64,000 nucleotides of DNA from Mesostigma viride (GCA_009746045.1 RPFO01000359.1:902649-966648); one strand, 5' to 3'. Positions 51,376 through 63,966 are shown, numbered from the stretch's first letter. Notes: generated by a model from the letters alone, not told the origin. Program-made: numbers and translations.

Positions 51376-54300
51376 CTATTTGCCCTCTTTCTTCCTTTTC
51401 TTCTGCCTCCTTCGTTCCTCTTCTTCAAGCCGAAGCAGCTCCTCCTCTCGTTCGTCTTCCTCCCTCGCGATGCGCGCACTGCTCCATCAGCAGAAACGTC
51501 ATTCAAGGCAATGTCATGACAAAAGATGGGGTCCGTTTTAGAAAGCATTTCCACGGGTCACCACAGCAGGAAAGCAATGGCATGCCATACGTTTCCACCT
51601 TCTCGTCCCACTCCCATACAAGATTTATGTAGTAACTGCACATGTAACAATTTGGTGAAGCCCAGGTGACACACGAACGCAAAACGCAGGGCATGGAAGG
51701 CCTAGCTAGGCCAAGGCATGTTTGCCAATACCCCCCTCACACGTTGTGGTGCTGTTTGGGAGCATCCATGCCTACCAGACATGACGCCTACCAGACGTCC
51801 AGATATCACGAACTGGGGAACATTTGGATGCAGATAGCTTGGATTTGGGATCAACTAATTACATTACTCGTTTTGGAGGTTACGGAGCGCTGTGACATGG
51901 ATAATGCTTCCAAGCCATGTGCAGGTGTTGGGTACAAGGGTTATTTGCCATGATCTTTGCAGCAAAAGCAGCCCCCGCGGTCAAGCAGCATCCGTGATGG
52001 GTCCAGGACACACAGCTATAAATAGACATTCCTTACACACAGACAACGCAAACTTTGCTGATCCACCACCGCCCCAAGAGGGTTGCACGCTTCCCACGCC
52101 ACTAGCAGAGCCACGTGTCATAACAAAGCGATTGCCTAAAAAGTGATGGCCTTGCTTGCATACTGCTTGGGGAACCTATGGTAGTGATCCCCTTCGCCTC
52201 CAACGACCATATCAATGAGACAACCAGCGCAGGCCAGAAACGACCACTTCCCCAAATACCACCGCCAAATAACAGCAGGCGCGAGCTACCATGACACGAA
52301 TTCTCCCGATGTCTTGCCCCCGCTGGTTGTCTCGTACTAGTCTCCTCTAGCAAGAGACACAGATGTTCCAACAGGACCGCGGATTCTCCAGTCGTCTTGC
52401 CCCCGCTGGTTGTCTCATTGACAGGCCTCAATCCCTCCTTCAACGGCCTACTCTGTCTCCATCAAAACAGAAAAATAAGATGCAATTTACCGGCGGGGGG
52501 CTGCCATTGAGGCAGGATTGCAATGCCGGCGACAATAATAGCATACCAATCCCCCCATGTAACATATATATGGTTGTCTAACTAAAATATAGAATATAGA
52601 CAGCAACGATGCACATGCGCAAGGTGCAACCGCCGCCAGCTGCAGGTTGGCGGTAAAACTGCCCTCAACACCCTTGACCCAGGGCCTGTTCCCCACACCG
52701 TTGCTACAAGGCCTCACAGTCATAACAGCACATGCCAAAGCGTACACGAACTAATAGCGCACCAGGTCTAATGAGCTTTCCGACCACCAGAACCCCATCA
52801 TCCCTTGTCTACCATGCAACCCCGACCCAATCAAACTCACACTACACCGCCAGCTTGACGTTTAAGAATCCCAGGTTGAAGAAGTTGAGACCCTGGATTT
52901 TGGAATTTCTGGTTTCAAATCGCAGGGCTGGTTTTGGGCGAAAAGATCTTAAAGACCACACACAAGGCTGCTAAGTAGCGGTAGTTGGTTCGCGAGGTGT
53001 GTGCCTTAGACGGCATACCGCAGGCAAGGGTGCCTCTGTTGATGTTTAAGATTGTCAGCCCTGGATTCGATTTTTGGTTTAAGATCGCAGCCCTGGATCG
53101 GTCGGGACCCATTCTTAAACCTGAAGCTAGCGGTGTACAGCAGGCCCCTGCTTCCTCCACACTCTGTCGTTGCCCCTGCAACAAGAAGTGACGGATTGGG
53201 ACCTGCATACGAATTTCATGTCACTATGAAACCACCAGCGCTGCCTTCCTACTAGCTAACGTCACGATTGTGTGGGACAGACCCACCCATCCGCCACCCG
53301 TACGGCACCTATCCGGCACCCATACGTAGTAAACGTAGTACCCAAAACTCCGGCACGCCTGCGCCTGGGCGCCACAACCCCCTAGAACATGGAACGGGCG
53401 CCGAACGTATCGCAACACTTGAAATTACTTAAGAAGTACATGTCAAGTAGGTCACCATAGAATGGTATTAAATTCCTTTTACCTCCTGCTCTCCTCCGCC
53501 ATTATGCTGCAACACAGAGCGACTTAATGGTGTGATATAATCTATAAACCAACCACTTGACATAGCAGTTTTCAGTTACCTTCTGCTCTCCTCCGCCATC
53601 ACGCTGCGAAAGGACGCCTCCATCATGCGGTCGTCGCCCTCGTCCTCGTCGCGATATTTGGCCGGGTTGTAGCTGGCGACGGAGACAACATTCCAGAAAG
53701 CACGTGAACAGCGTCCTGCAAACGTCATGATGTGCCTAGCTCCTTGGCTGGGTCATAGCCAATGAGAGAGAGAAAGAAGCGATATGCATGTAATGGGTGA
53801 AGTACCTTCAGTCTAACATCAACCGTCACAGTATTTGGCCGGATCCTAGCTGGTAGCTGGTGAGAGAAAAAAAGAAGCAAAAGACAGATAAAGGATTCAG
53901 CACCTTCAGTACAAAGTCATCCATCAAGGTACTTGGCTGGGTTGCAGCTGGGCACAGGGACACATCGAGCCCATGTAGTTACTATCCTGATAACGCTCTG
54001 ATGCCCGACCTGTCCATTCCCAAGTGCAAGAAAACGATGGTCTTTTTTACCATTATCATCTACCAATAGCAGAACATAAGAATAATTAAAGTTGCGAAAA
54101 CATTTTTAGTAGTATGATTAGGCGAAGGCAGTTGGACCTGTTTAGGGTTATATGTATCTTTAAGTCGGGGATGGCGGTGTGCATTACGGGGTGCGGTATG
54201 TGGCCGTGTTGTAGCTGACCAGGACTAAGAAACAAATGAGAGGGAACCGATTCAGTTACTTGCATGCATCATCGTGTTGCAAGACATTGTCAGGTTGTGG

Positions 54301-57300
54301 CTGAGGGCAGGCGCCCAATACCATGGATGAGCTATAATACATTTTACTCTGTTAGTGCCTTGGCACGCTGCACTTGGAGGGCAAGGACAGAGATGTAGCG
54401 TAAAACTCTTGCGCTATTGATCATCTGCACTTGCGGTGCGTTCAAATTGTTCCAAGGTCCAGCGATTGACGACATTTGCAAACATTCTAGTCCTATAACA
54501 GTATACCCAACTACCAAGTCTTATCACTAGTCTTATCACACACTACTACAAATTCATTCCACGTAATACAATGAGTGGTTCAGAAACCTACCCAAACATT
54601 TTCCGGATCATGGACGACACTTTACTGCTCTGCGCCCTGCTCCCCCGATCCTCCTCCTCATCCTCCCCATCCGTGCTATACTCGCTGCCGTCACTGTCAC
54701 CACGCCCACGTTGGTGCCGACCAACGGTCGCTTTCCTGTGCTGGCCGCTAACACCAGCAACGGGGGGTTTCGTCCTGGCTGGGCCAGCGTCCGGTCGCCG
54801 ATCTGTCGAGGCTGACACTGGTTTGGACCCGGCCAGTGACTTGGACAGGCTGCCGGACTTTGACGGTGGCATGTTCGACTTTGTGCCGCCGTTGATGGAT
54901 GCAGCGCCCGGCGCAGGCCGCCCCTGTTTTGGTAAAGGGAAAGAAAAAGAGAAAGAAAATAGCATGCCGGAAGTCAACCACAAGCCAAACATGAACAGGT
55001 CTTGGTGGGTAGTCACCAAAAGGCAAACTGTCACAGAATCAGCACGCCATCACAACGCAAGCTGGATGGCGGCAAGGCAACCACCGCGAGCAGAACAGCG
55101 GACAAACTGCAGATCATAATGGCATGAGGAGCTACGATCCAAAGCGCAGAACAGCGGACAAACCGCAGTTCATAATGGCACGAGGAGCTACGATCCAACG
55201 CCTTTGGGGCCAGCCTCCTATCGCGTAGACTCGCACGCGAGCCACATGAACGTGAAACTGCAAAGAACAATCATGCACAGATACCGCGGCTATGACAAGC
55301 CAGAGTCTACCCGCAGCAAACTGACACATTAAAGCCCCCCTACCTCAGCACCTCACATCCTGCAAGTACACCGCCCACCCATCCCATGCACCCATCCCAC
55401 GCACCCATCCCGCCCACCCATCCCGCCCACCCATCCCGCCCACCCATCCCGCCCACCCATCCCGCCGACCCATCCCGCCCACCCATCCCGCCCACCCATC
55501 CCGCCCACCCATCCCGCCCACCCATCCCGCCCACCCATCCCGCCCACCCATCCCGCCCACCCATCCCGCCCACCCATCCCGCCCACCCATCCCGCCCACC
55601 CATCCCGCCCACCCATCCCGCCCACCCATCCCGCCCACCCATCCCGCCCACCCATCCCGCCCACCCATCCCGCCCACCCATCCCGCCCACCCATCCCGCC
55701 CACCCATCCCGCCCACCCATCCCGCCCACCCATCCCGCCCACCCATCCCGCCCACCCATCCCGCCCACCCATCCCGCCCACCCATCCCGCCCACCCATCC
55801 CGCCCACCCATCCCGCCCACCCATCCCGCCCACTCATCCCGCCCACCCATCCCGCCCACCCATCCCGCCCACCCATCCCACCACCCATCCCGCCCACCCA
55901 TCCCGCCCACCCATCCCGCCCACCCACCCCGCCCACCCACCCCGCCCACCCATCCCGCCCACCCATCCCGCCCACCCATCCCACCCACCCATCCCGCCCA
56001 CCCATCCCGCCCACCCATCCCGCCCACCCATCCCGCCCACCCATCCCGCCCACCCATCCCGCCCACCCATCCCGCCCACCCCATCCTGCACATGTCACAT
56101 CCCCCACACCCATCCTCAAACTCGTCCCTAGTGGTCCAGGACACTATACAAACAGACCATCTGCAGACACAACACAAGCATCCAGTACCCGACAATGACA
56201 TGCATCCAGCACCCAACAATGATAAGCATCCAGCACCCGACAACGGCAAGCGATGGTTTGTCGGCCACTGGCGGGGCTCCCAGAACGACGCGGCTTGTCA
56301 GCCAGGCCACCATGACTCGAGACTGTCGATACAAAAATATTTCTGACAGCAAGCCCGTTATTCTCCAGCATTACTGGCCCCTTTCCTTTCCATTTCCCTG
56401 TCCCCTGCCCCTGCCCCTGTCCCTGTCCCTGTCCCCGTCCCCGCTTATAGCCATGCCTTAAGTCCGGGCCATGCTCGTCTCCCGACACACTGCGCACTCA
56501 ACACCGCTTACCCACAAGCAACTATGACCAGCGACCGCTGCACAAGGCTTTACATTCGCCTTGCCACACGCTTACCCGTAACAAACCAGAGCCAGCGGCC
56601 GCGGCACCAGGCTTGACACTCGGCCCTGCCTTGCCCCGATCCGCGGCACTACCGCTCCCGCCCGGCCCGCCACCCCGAATCGCAGATGCACCCTTGGCAG
56701 TGCCTGGGATGTGGGCGGGGGCAGCCGGGGGGGCTGCCGACGTGACGGGGGGCAAAAAGCTGGGGCGGGAGACACCCAGAAGGGACCCGAAGTCCCTGGC
56801 GGCTGCCAGCTTGGCGACTCGCTTCTCCTGGCGGGAGGGTTGGTCGACATGAGCGGGTTGGTAACAATTTATTTTTTTTTAAAAAAAAGGTAAGGCCTTT
56901 TATTAACAAAACATGCGAGCGGTTGAGAACATTCAAGAGCAGGGAGAGGACATAAAACACAGGTTCTTTTGAGAAACAAAACGAGGCATGGGGGCTGGAG
57001 AGCTGAGAAGCAGAGGTGGTGACGATCGCTGCGGTGTCCCCTCACATTGCACCACCATCGAAAGTTGCAGGTGTAACAAAAACCAACACGTTCCAGCTGA
57101 CAGGGAGGCAATCAGGCTCTACACGTGTAACCGGATTGATGCAACCTTGCAATAGCAGAGTAATACCTACCCATAACACAATACCTAACATAATATCTAC
57201 AACCAGATACCATCTTGTAAACCTGCCGCGAAAGAAACCGGAATAGCAATGTGCATGCCAAGTCATATCAGCAAACGATAAAGGTGAGAGAATCCATAAA

Positions 57301-58379
57301 GTAACAAAATGGCCTTCAACAAGGCTCGTACCTCATCGGTCATTTGCTTTGGAGGCGGGGCTTGCTTCTTTTTCGCATCCTGCTGGGTGGATAGCACCAA
57401 ACACATGGAACAAATTATGCGGCTTGTCAATACGTGCGTCCAGATTGGTCTATGTATATACGACATAAGAGGGTTGCCATGCAAAGCCGTAGATCTATTG
57501 GTCCATATATAGATATGCTAGCAACTGAAAGTAGAGCGCCACAAAAAATTTTGCTATTACTGAAAAGGCGTTCAAGAATGCTATGGGAAGGATTGGTAAA
57601 CCGCCCCCATTGCATGCACTGAACGAATGCTAGGTCCAAGTTCGGTTCAAATGAACGAATGCTGGGTCCAAGTTCCGTTCAACTGATACCCCTAAGCACA
57701 GCGCTTATTAATACCACATACATCTATAAAACCAAGCATCTCCGTGGCCCTTATACCGCACCTCTAGGATGGCCATGGCGATGCGCACAAACTCTTAATA
57801 ACCGCAAGAACTGCCATAACCAGCATGCATTCAATACGTTGCAGATGTAAGGAATACGACCCCCTGATGTCCAACCTAGTCCCATCTGCTTCTCATCACT
57901 CCCCCCACCGGTGCGTAATGCTCTTCACCAGTCCTTCAACCCTTTCTTGTCCTCAGGCGGCCATGAGATAAGAATGCGTGGCCGAAAGCAGCGAAGACAG
58001 CAGAACCAACGCAACAGGCATATGCCGGTGAGGCAAGCAATGCCGGCTGGGTGACACCAAAACAATAGAAAACATAGAGACGATAAAACCATAAAGAACA
58101 ATAGAAAAAATAGAACCCAAGTAAACAATAGGAACTGGGAACCGACTTGAGCCTCCCCCCCAGGTCAGGTAACCGTCCAGCACTCAACCATGGAGCAACA
58201 TGGTCGCAAGGCTACCCTTAGGAAGGACTGCCACATGTCGCGCCGCACCCACCGATGAGACACCCCCCCCCTTGCGTGGTTGGCTGCCGCGCAGGTGCGT
58301 CTCCGGCTCGGCGCGCGGTGCCAGTGGGACCACCTCGCGCACGGCTTTTGGGCCAAAGAAGGTGCCGAAGTTGCCTTGC
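51376..58379 (-). CDS. SPT2: Plant-type SPT2 chromatin protein
   Basis: At least six minus-strand exons: about 58270-58379 (NFGTFFGP), 57332-57379 (DAKKKQAPPPKQMTDE), 56576-56827 (EKRVAKLAAARDFGSLLG), 54592-54923 (basic and acidic low-complexity, ending SSMIRKMFG), 53580-53672 (YNPAKYRDEDEGDD, MMEASFRSVMAEESR) and 51376-51478 (SARIAREEDEREEELLRLEE and a Lys/Arg-rich tail). The last five join with consistent phases; the lower border of the first is not fixed. FG.FFGP, the LAAARDF segment and the C-terminal FGYNP.KYRD.D / MEASF..(IV)M.EE.RSA.IAREED block are the landmarks of plant and animal SPT2. It binds DNA and histones H3-H4 during transcription. The extreme N-terminus was not found. A minisatellite fills the intron at 55.4-56.1 kb. 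Confidence 0.78.
53480..54215 (-). repeat. Degenerate copies of the SPT2 YNPAKY exon junction
   Basis: On the minus strand, sequence like the start of exon 53580-53672 (CCAGCTACAACCCGGCCAAATA) recurs, diverged, at about 53740-53760, 53829-53858, 53926-53955 and 54188-54215. A copy of its 3' end (ATGGCGGAGGAGAGCAGGAG then GTAAAA) lies at 53490-53517. The copies at 53.74-53.96 kb are roughly 85-100 bp apart. They look like tandem duplications of an exon edge that have decayed. Confidence 0.5.
55371..56083. repeat. 13-bp minisatellite (CCCGCCCACCCAT)n
   Basis: About 55 units with rare variants, in the intron of the SPT2 gene. Since 13 is not divisible by 3, a 39-bp super-period codes a 13-residue repeat in every open frame, on both strands. 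Those ORFs are not genes. Confidence 0.95.
56395..56445. repeat. (CCCTGT/CCCCTG)n short repeat
   Basis: About 50 bp of CCCCTG and CCCTGT hexamers in the same SPT2 intron, next to the exon at 56576. Confidence 0.7.
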
Positions 58380-58399
58380 CTGCCGCACGTCACGTTACG

Positions 58400-59737
58400 T
58401 CCGGTCCGGTCCGGTCCGGTCACACAAGCGCGAGGATAGCGACGGACGAGAGCATTGGACGGGTCTACTACTAGTAAGTAATGAATATGACAATAGTGAA
58501 CATTTTTGTTGGTGGTACTGATAGAGAGTCTACGGATTCTGCCAGGCAACCCCTATTCGGTTGGCCATGTGCAGGTAGAGACCAGGGCTGTGAGTCAGTT
58601 TCCGATCCTGTGGGTTGACGGAAAGAGGGTCTCTGTAACTTGTACATAGTAAACGGCGGCACAGTACTGGTAGCACTAACAATACTCATTGCTAGTTATA
58701 ACAAGCACAGGACCTCCAAAGCCCCAAAGCCATAAACCAGCTATACCTTGTAGCTTACGGTATCTTAGCCTGTATCTTAGCCTCTGTATCTGAAGCTCCT
58801 CAAGCACTCTAGCTCACGCCATCGCCATGTTTCCATCATCTAGCGAACGGAATCTGTGAGCCTCGCAGAATTTAGCGAGCATTACTTTGGGGCAGGAGTG
58901 TGACAAAGCCCACCTGCTGCAACTACCGCAAAACCTGAATGGTACAAGGGCAATCCCAGGCTGGTTGACAGAATGGAAAGGAGGGGACACAAACTGCATA
59001 ACTACCATGGCCGGAAAAAAAAATTATTCCGATGAAAATGATACTTTGATGATAAGATGATGAAAGCATTGATAAGCATTGAGAGCAGGATGACGACCTG
59101 AGAGCAATCCAGGATGGGGTGCGCATATGAAAGTGCAGTGGGTAAAATTTAAGGCCTAACTTGTGCTACGCTGTACCCTCGCTACTTTGGAGCCAATCGT
59201 CCCCCCAAAATAGAAACACCCCAAACGACGTGAAAGGCAGAAACAAAGTCAGACTTAATCGTCGCAAAAAAGCCTCAAGATGATCATGAAACAGGGGCCA
59301 ACTCGTTTCACATCGGCCATTTTGGTTTCAAAATTGGTCAGGGAACGAGATCTCAGCAACAAGTCCGACCATAAGAACTTGCACAAAGGAAGATGGCGTC
59401 GAGGAGATAAAAGCCGGACAAGGAAGAGAAGAACGGGAGGACTAGGGAAAGGCGGGGCGCGCGAGGTCGCGTGTATGACACTCACCCCATCGGATTGTCC
59501 CGCAGATGACTCCCAGTACAACCTGAGCGCTTCCTTACAATTACACAGGGATATATCGGTTCACTGCGACGATCTCCCCCTTCAAAACAGACGTGACTTT
59601 TAGGCCAACCCCCCCAAAATTATCAGAGCACAAAACTCCCCGGATAATTAACGATAATTGGTAGGCCCGCTTCAATACAACGTCTACGAGATGGATGATG
59701 GCGTGGAAGCATCTTTGGATCCCCCACTCTGTTTTTG
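58400..59737. other. Region upstream of SPT2, no clear gene
   Basis: Holds CCGGT pentamers in tandem (58400-58420). The missing N-terminal SPT2 exon should be here or further up. ORFs (for example minus 58814-59008) show no family likeness. Confidence 0.35.
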
Positions 59738-60010
59738 TTACTGCGTGAACGGCAAAAGCTTCTGCGGCAAGGTCCTATCCTTCGGCTCAACGGTTAGGGC
59801 AAAGAGCTCTGCCCGAGTGGTGGCCGAGCACCAAATAATTTTCGGGAAGTCGTGCTCGTCAAACTGCTGTTCGTTCTCGGGTGATTGTGGTGCGTCCCCT
59901 TCCCGCCATGCCTTCAGCAACGAAACTACCAGCCTCCAGGGCCTTCTTCCTTCGACGTCCGCCAGGAATTTGCCTTGCCAGGGTTTCGGGGGATCGGGGA
60001 ACCATAGATT
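59738..60010 (-). CDS. Unassigned C-terminal exon-like ORF
   Basis: A minus-strand frame reads WFPDPPKPWQGKFLADVEG, then LVVSLLKAWREGDAPQSPEN and DFPKIIWCSATTRAELFALT, with a stop at 59738. Composition and the lack of low complexity suggest real coding sequence. There is no ATG upstream before the next stop (about 60043), so it would be the last exon of a gene or a fragment of a transposon protein. The only in-frame Met is at 59920. I do not recognise the family. Confidence 0.35.
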   Translation of the reverse strand, partial: NLWFPDPPKPWQGKFLADVEGRRPWRLVVSLLKAWREGDAPQSPENEQQFDEHDFPKIIWCSATTRAELFALTVEPKDRTLPQKLLPFTQ

Positions 60011-60168
60011 ACCGTACGATGCAATACATAATACTAGTATCTACCACTATCCATGTCTTACTATTACCAGAGTTGTATCCAACTAAAATAATACTGAATA
60101 AATAAATATTAAATACGGCTTTTATGTACGACAATTTTATTATTGGCTAATACGCAGTTCACCGATTT

Positions 60169-60486
60169 TTATTTTCTCCCAACTGTACGGAGACGAATGC
60201 GCGAACGGTTAGTAACAGCTGGCGTAGCTGAGGGCGGCCGCGGTTCAGGTGAACATACCGACAAAAGAAAGGTCTTGGGGATCATGGAGAGTCTTTGTTT
60301 TGAATCGATGCCGTTGGTAAGTGGTGCATCCAACGGTAGAAATGAAAGCGCGGACCCGCGGCCTGGGGCACCAACCGACGCCGTGTATAAATTCAACATG
60401 CGCGGGGTGAACTGATACTCGCGGAATTCAGGATCATTGTTGCCGCACAGGCCATTGAGGCCAAGCATACCCACCGTGATGGCCAA
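60169..60486 (-). CDS. Unassigned ORF, 105 residues
   Basis: Starts MAITVGMLGLNGLCGNNDPE and ends RIRLRTVGRK. It has a short hydrophobic start, then YQFTPRMLNLYTASVG, then a Pro/Ser-rich tail. It lies just upstream of the ORF at 59738-60010 on the same strand, so the two could be exons of one gene. No splice sites that join them were confirmed. No family recognised. Confidence 0.25.
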   Translation of the reverse strand: MAITVGMLGLNGLCGNNDPEFREYQFTPRMLNLYTASVGAPGRGSALSFLPLDAPLTNGIDSKQRLSMIPKTFLLSVCSPEPRPPSATPAVTNRSRIRLRTVGRK

Positions 60487-60507
60487 ATGTCATCTTTAGC
60501 TGCATCG

Positions 60508-60592
60508 TTCATGTATCTTTCATACATCATCTTTCATGTATCTCATCTTTCATGCATCATCTTTCATGTATCTTTCATGCATCTTTCATGTA
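60508..60592. repeat. (CATCTTTCATGTAT)n short repeat
   Basis: Irregular units of TTTCATGTATC and ATCATC. Low complexity. Confidence 0.7.
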
Positions 60593-60599
60593 CTGCTGG

Positions 60600-61285
60600 C
60601 GGTCCAGCCTGGTCAACTGTCAAGCGTGAAATTTTCACATTTGACCTGAGTTCTCAAGTTACCAGGTCGCAATATTGAAGGTTGTCTTTACGCACGCACT
60701 ACGTGACCCTATCTAGCGCTCTACGTCCACTCATCCACCACATGACGAAATTTACAAGTGGTCGGATAAACCAAGAGGCCATTATTTTCTTGCACCTTAG
60801 TAGGCCTTCCCGACGTTACTACCCGCAACGATGGCGCTATGCCTAGCGATATGGTCGGGTTGAAGCTGATCATGGCTGGGAGGCTATACTATGCTACGTG
60901 TTAAGTAGTCGGCCGCGCCGGTACTGTTACGACATTTCCCACAATATACTACTTATAAACTAAATGCGTTATCATTTTGCCAGTTGCCCAGTATTCCGTG
61001 CCCCTCAAATCATCTAGTCTTTGGGGGGGTTGGCCAGGCAGACTGTGGCGTCCTCGAACGCGCTCTTTAAATACACTAGTATTTGTGACCAGTACTGGTC
61101 AGCTGGAACTTTGGATAATCGCCCGCGAAGCAGCCAAGTGCCGGCAGCTGGCGCTACCGCGCTAGCAGTACTGCGCAACGCCCATGATAGGTAATGGATT
61201 TATGCGTTGGGACCCCGTGAATGAAACCTTAGCTAAGTCTTAACCCCTCACGGTCGTTGCTAAGGTTTTCTTCTGCACACGCGCG
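60600..61285. other. Spacer upstream of the 61.3-kb gene
   Basis: No coding signal. It probably holds the promoter and 5' untranslated region of the next gene; no clear TATA box is seen near the ATG. Confidence 0.3.
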
Positions 61286-62557
61286 ATGGCTCCAAGCAAA
61301 CCCATGCAAAGTAAGTTAGCAAGGGCATCATCACGAGCGGATCGCTACAAGCGCGGCACGAGGGCGGCCATAGAAGATCTGGTGAAGTTTCATGTCCTCG
61401 AAGCTGATGACGTTCTACAGCTTTCAGGTCATTCATTTGGGATAACAAATGACACGGATCATTCTAACTCGTCCAGGCGAGTGGAGTTCAAGGCCAATTT
61501 CGCGGATTTCCCGCTGTTAACCGCGGCAAACTTGGAAGAGGTATGTGACACGTGAGAAAAAACTAAGCTCTTCTTGGCGTGCTCCCAGGTTTCTTTGGTC
61601 GTGGCTTTTTAGAGCCAACTGCTGTTTAATTATGTGACTTTGAGCCAACTACCATAGGATTTCCATGCGTTTTAGTCAACGTAGGCCCATCAGACCACGT
61701 AGCCACAAGTCATTGCGATGCCTTTACTGTGATATCCAATGCAATGCCCGTTGTTGTTTTTTATATCCTTGTTTGCCATCGAGGCCTAGATTCACTGGGA
61801 TGCCCTGCCCGAAAGCTGTCTGTTTGAGAGGCTTTGTTTTGTTCGCCACTCGTTTGATATCCCGTTCCTGTCAGTTGCAAGCAGGGAAAAGCAACCGTAG
61901 TTGTGAAGTCCATGGGACTGCCCAGTAATATAGCATGGGATTACCCCTTGCCACGTGACTCGGATCGAGACTGGGCGATTCTTGTTGCGTTCAATGGGCC
62001 ATCTGGCTACAGCTCTGGCTTTGTTATTTAGCCACACTTGTTTCCATGCTTCTGTTGAAGAGAAGAAGGATGGCCGATGAAGACATAGACACATATGTGT
62101 GCGCGCGCTGAAATATTACCCCTGCCCCCCCCTCCCCCCCTCCCCGCTCCGCTCCCCCCCTCCCCCCCTTGCTCTCTCAGCTCCCCTCTCTCAGTCGATC
62201 TCTCTCCTCGCTCCCGGCTCTGCTGTATGCTTTTCCGTATCCATAACTCCATTTTCCTGTGTGCTTTCGTGCTTGTGTGTGTTTGTTTGCACTGTGCACC
62301 CCCCTTTCCTTTCCTTGCTGCATGTGTCCTTCTACCGTGCATGGAATGGCTTTCTTCGGCAGATTGTGAGGGACAACCTGGTCACTCTCCGGCTATCCGC
62401 GAACGAAGAGACCCTCTTTATGGTCATGTGCGTCTCGCAGATGAAGCCATTCGTTGACTGGCGGGGGGCCATGTTTGACACGCAGTCGGCCGCATATCAG
62501 CGAATGAAAAAGGACGGCGCCAAGCGCGAGAACCTGTACAAGAGCAGGAGCGTCACG
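61286..62557 (+). CDS. Two-exon gene fragment of unknown function
   Basis: Exon 61286-61540 starts MAPSKPMQSKLARASSRADR, is basic, and ends LTAANLEE before GTATGT. Exon 62363-62557 follows an AG acceptor preceded by a C/T-rich tract and reads IVRDNLVTLRLSANEETLFM, then SQMKPFVDWRGAMFD and KRENLYKSRSVT before GTGAGG. Both exons are in phase 0, so they join cleanly into 150 residues. The gene must continue to the right, past the G-rich block. The mix of a basic N-terminus and a helical second exon suggests a nuclear protein, but I recognise no family and do not assign a function. Confidence 0.5.
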
Positions 62558-62623
62558 GTGAGGCACAAATTGCTGCAACTTTGGAAAGGGTGTGATGCAT
62601 ACAAGCCTGCAACGTTGAAGAAG

Positions 62624-62914
62624 GGGGAGGCGGGGGGCGGGGGGGGGGGGCGGGGGGGGGGGGGGGGGGGCGGGGCGGGGGGCGGGCGGGGGGCGGGCGG
62701 CGGGGGGCGGGCGGCGGGGGGGGGGCGGGGGCGGGGGGCGGGGCGGGGGCGGGGGGGGGGGCGGGGGCGGGGGGGGGGGCGGGGGGCGGGGGCGGGGGGC
62801 GGGGGGCGGGGGGGGGGGCGGGGGCGGGGGGCGGGGGGCGGGGGGCGGGGGGCGGGGGCGGGGGGCAGGGGGGATATGGGGGGGGGGCGGGGGGGATATG
62901 GGGGGGGGGCGGGA

Positions 62915-62915
<1 letters not shown>
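62624..62915. repeat. G-rich low-complexity block, G-quadruplex-prone
   Basis: About 290 bp of (G)n and GGGGC/GGGC runs, starting about 65 bp after the second exon of the 61.3-kb gene. ORFs across it are Gly- or Pro-rich artefacts. Confidence 0.9.

Positions 62916-62916
<1 letters not shown>

Positions 62917-63003
<87 letters not shown>
62917..63003. repeat. (GT)n dinucleotide repeat
   Basis: About 85 bp of GT directly after the G-rich block, with a short GCGCGCGC interruption. Confidence 0.95.
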
Positions 63004-63006
<3 letters not shown>

Positions 63007-63748
63007 TGGGTGTTGAGTTGTAGGTGGATTGGGTTGGGGGTGGGGGTGGATGTGTGTGTGGGGGATGGGTAGGCTGTCTGTGAGCTCAATGCAATCGGTA
63101 CTGATTGACCAAGGGGAATTAAGATGATAGCGGGCGGGGGCTACCGCTCCGCAAAGTATCACCTATAGAAAACCAGCGTGAAGTATGTTTAAATACGCAG
63201 CCACTGGTTGATCCTATCGCTCGCTACGTTTGGTGGTTTATAGTTTTTTTGTGTGTATCTGGGTGTGCAGGTGAAGTAGCTCTCCCGTGGCATCTCTCAG
63301 AATATGGTCGTTCACTCGTTTTTCCGTTTTCTAACGAATAGATTGTCATCACTTGTTGCTGTCTGTTGCCCACTCTACTTTCAGCGCCTGAAGAAGGTTC
63401 TTTGTTGGTTGTTCTGCATGTCTGGGTGGCTGCACACCGGTTATTGTATTTGTGTCACCTTGTTTCGTATTGCGCAAGCAATTTTTCCTTGGGCAAAAAT
63501 GTACGTTGCTTTGCAATTTCTCTTGACAATGCAAATGGGCTACACGTATATGTTTTCTCACCACCTTATAAATTCTATGAATTTCTTCTGGTCTGTACGC
63601 CTGGAATTGGATGGCTATCTACGCTTTCACGACAGCTTTTGCTAAGAAATGAAAGTGGCTTTCTGTATATCGAGGGCTTAGCTTTGCAGACTGCAGTTCA
63701 ATAGTTGCATGATTCGGTGGCTTATTTCATAGTTTTTAGCATGGTCAG
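63004..63748. other. Intron or spacer, no clear coding sequence
   Basis: 63304-63645 is open on the plus strand but rich in Phe, Leu and Cys with no family likeness; treated as non-coding. Confidence 0.3.
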
Positions 63749-63966
63749 ACAGTCGCATGCTTTTTAGTGAGGGTATTGATCCCAGCTTGCGACCTGCAAG
63801 CTTCATGACACGCCTTGTCTTTGAGAAGGATGTCGGCTCGGGCAGCACCGCGTATGTTTTAGCTGCCGTGCATCACGATCCCTTACCCGCGAAAGGGCGG
63901 AGACACGGGCGTCCAACTAGTCGATTTCGGAACAAAAAACTGTCACGTAGCTTTTGGACGTTAGGC
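63749..63966 (+). CDS. Candidate further exon of the 61.3-kb gene
   Basis: After a CAG acceptor the frame reads MLFSEGIDPSLRPASFMTRL, VFEKDVGSGSTAYVLAAVHH and a basic KGRRHGRPTSRFRNKKLSR, then GTAAGC. It could continue the unknown gene, with other exons in between. The phase does not match the 62557 donor directly, so at least one exon would be missing. Confidence 0.22.

Noticed and set aside
55340..56249. Long ORFs of GMGGRDGWAGWVG units and their antisense Pro-rich counterpart
   Set aside because: Artefact of the 13-bp minisatellite, open in all frames and lying in an SPT2 intron.
62099..63162. 305-residue Gly-rich plus ORF and 221- and 178-residue Pro/His-rich minus ORFs
   Set aside because: They cover the G-rich block and (GT)n tract. 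Only the part at 62363-62557 looks like an exon.
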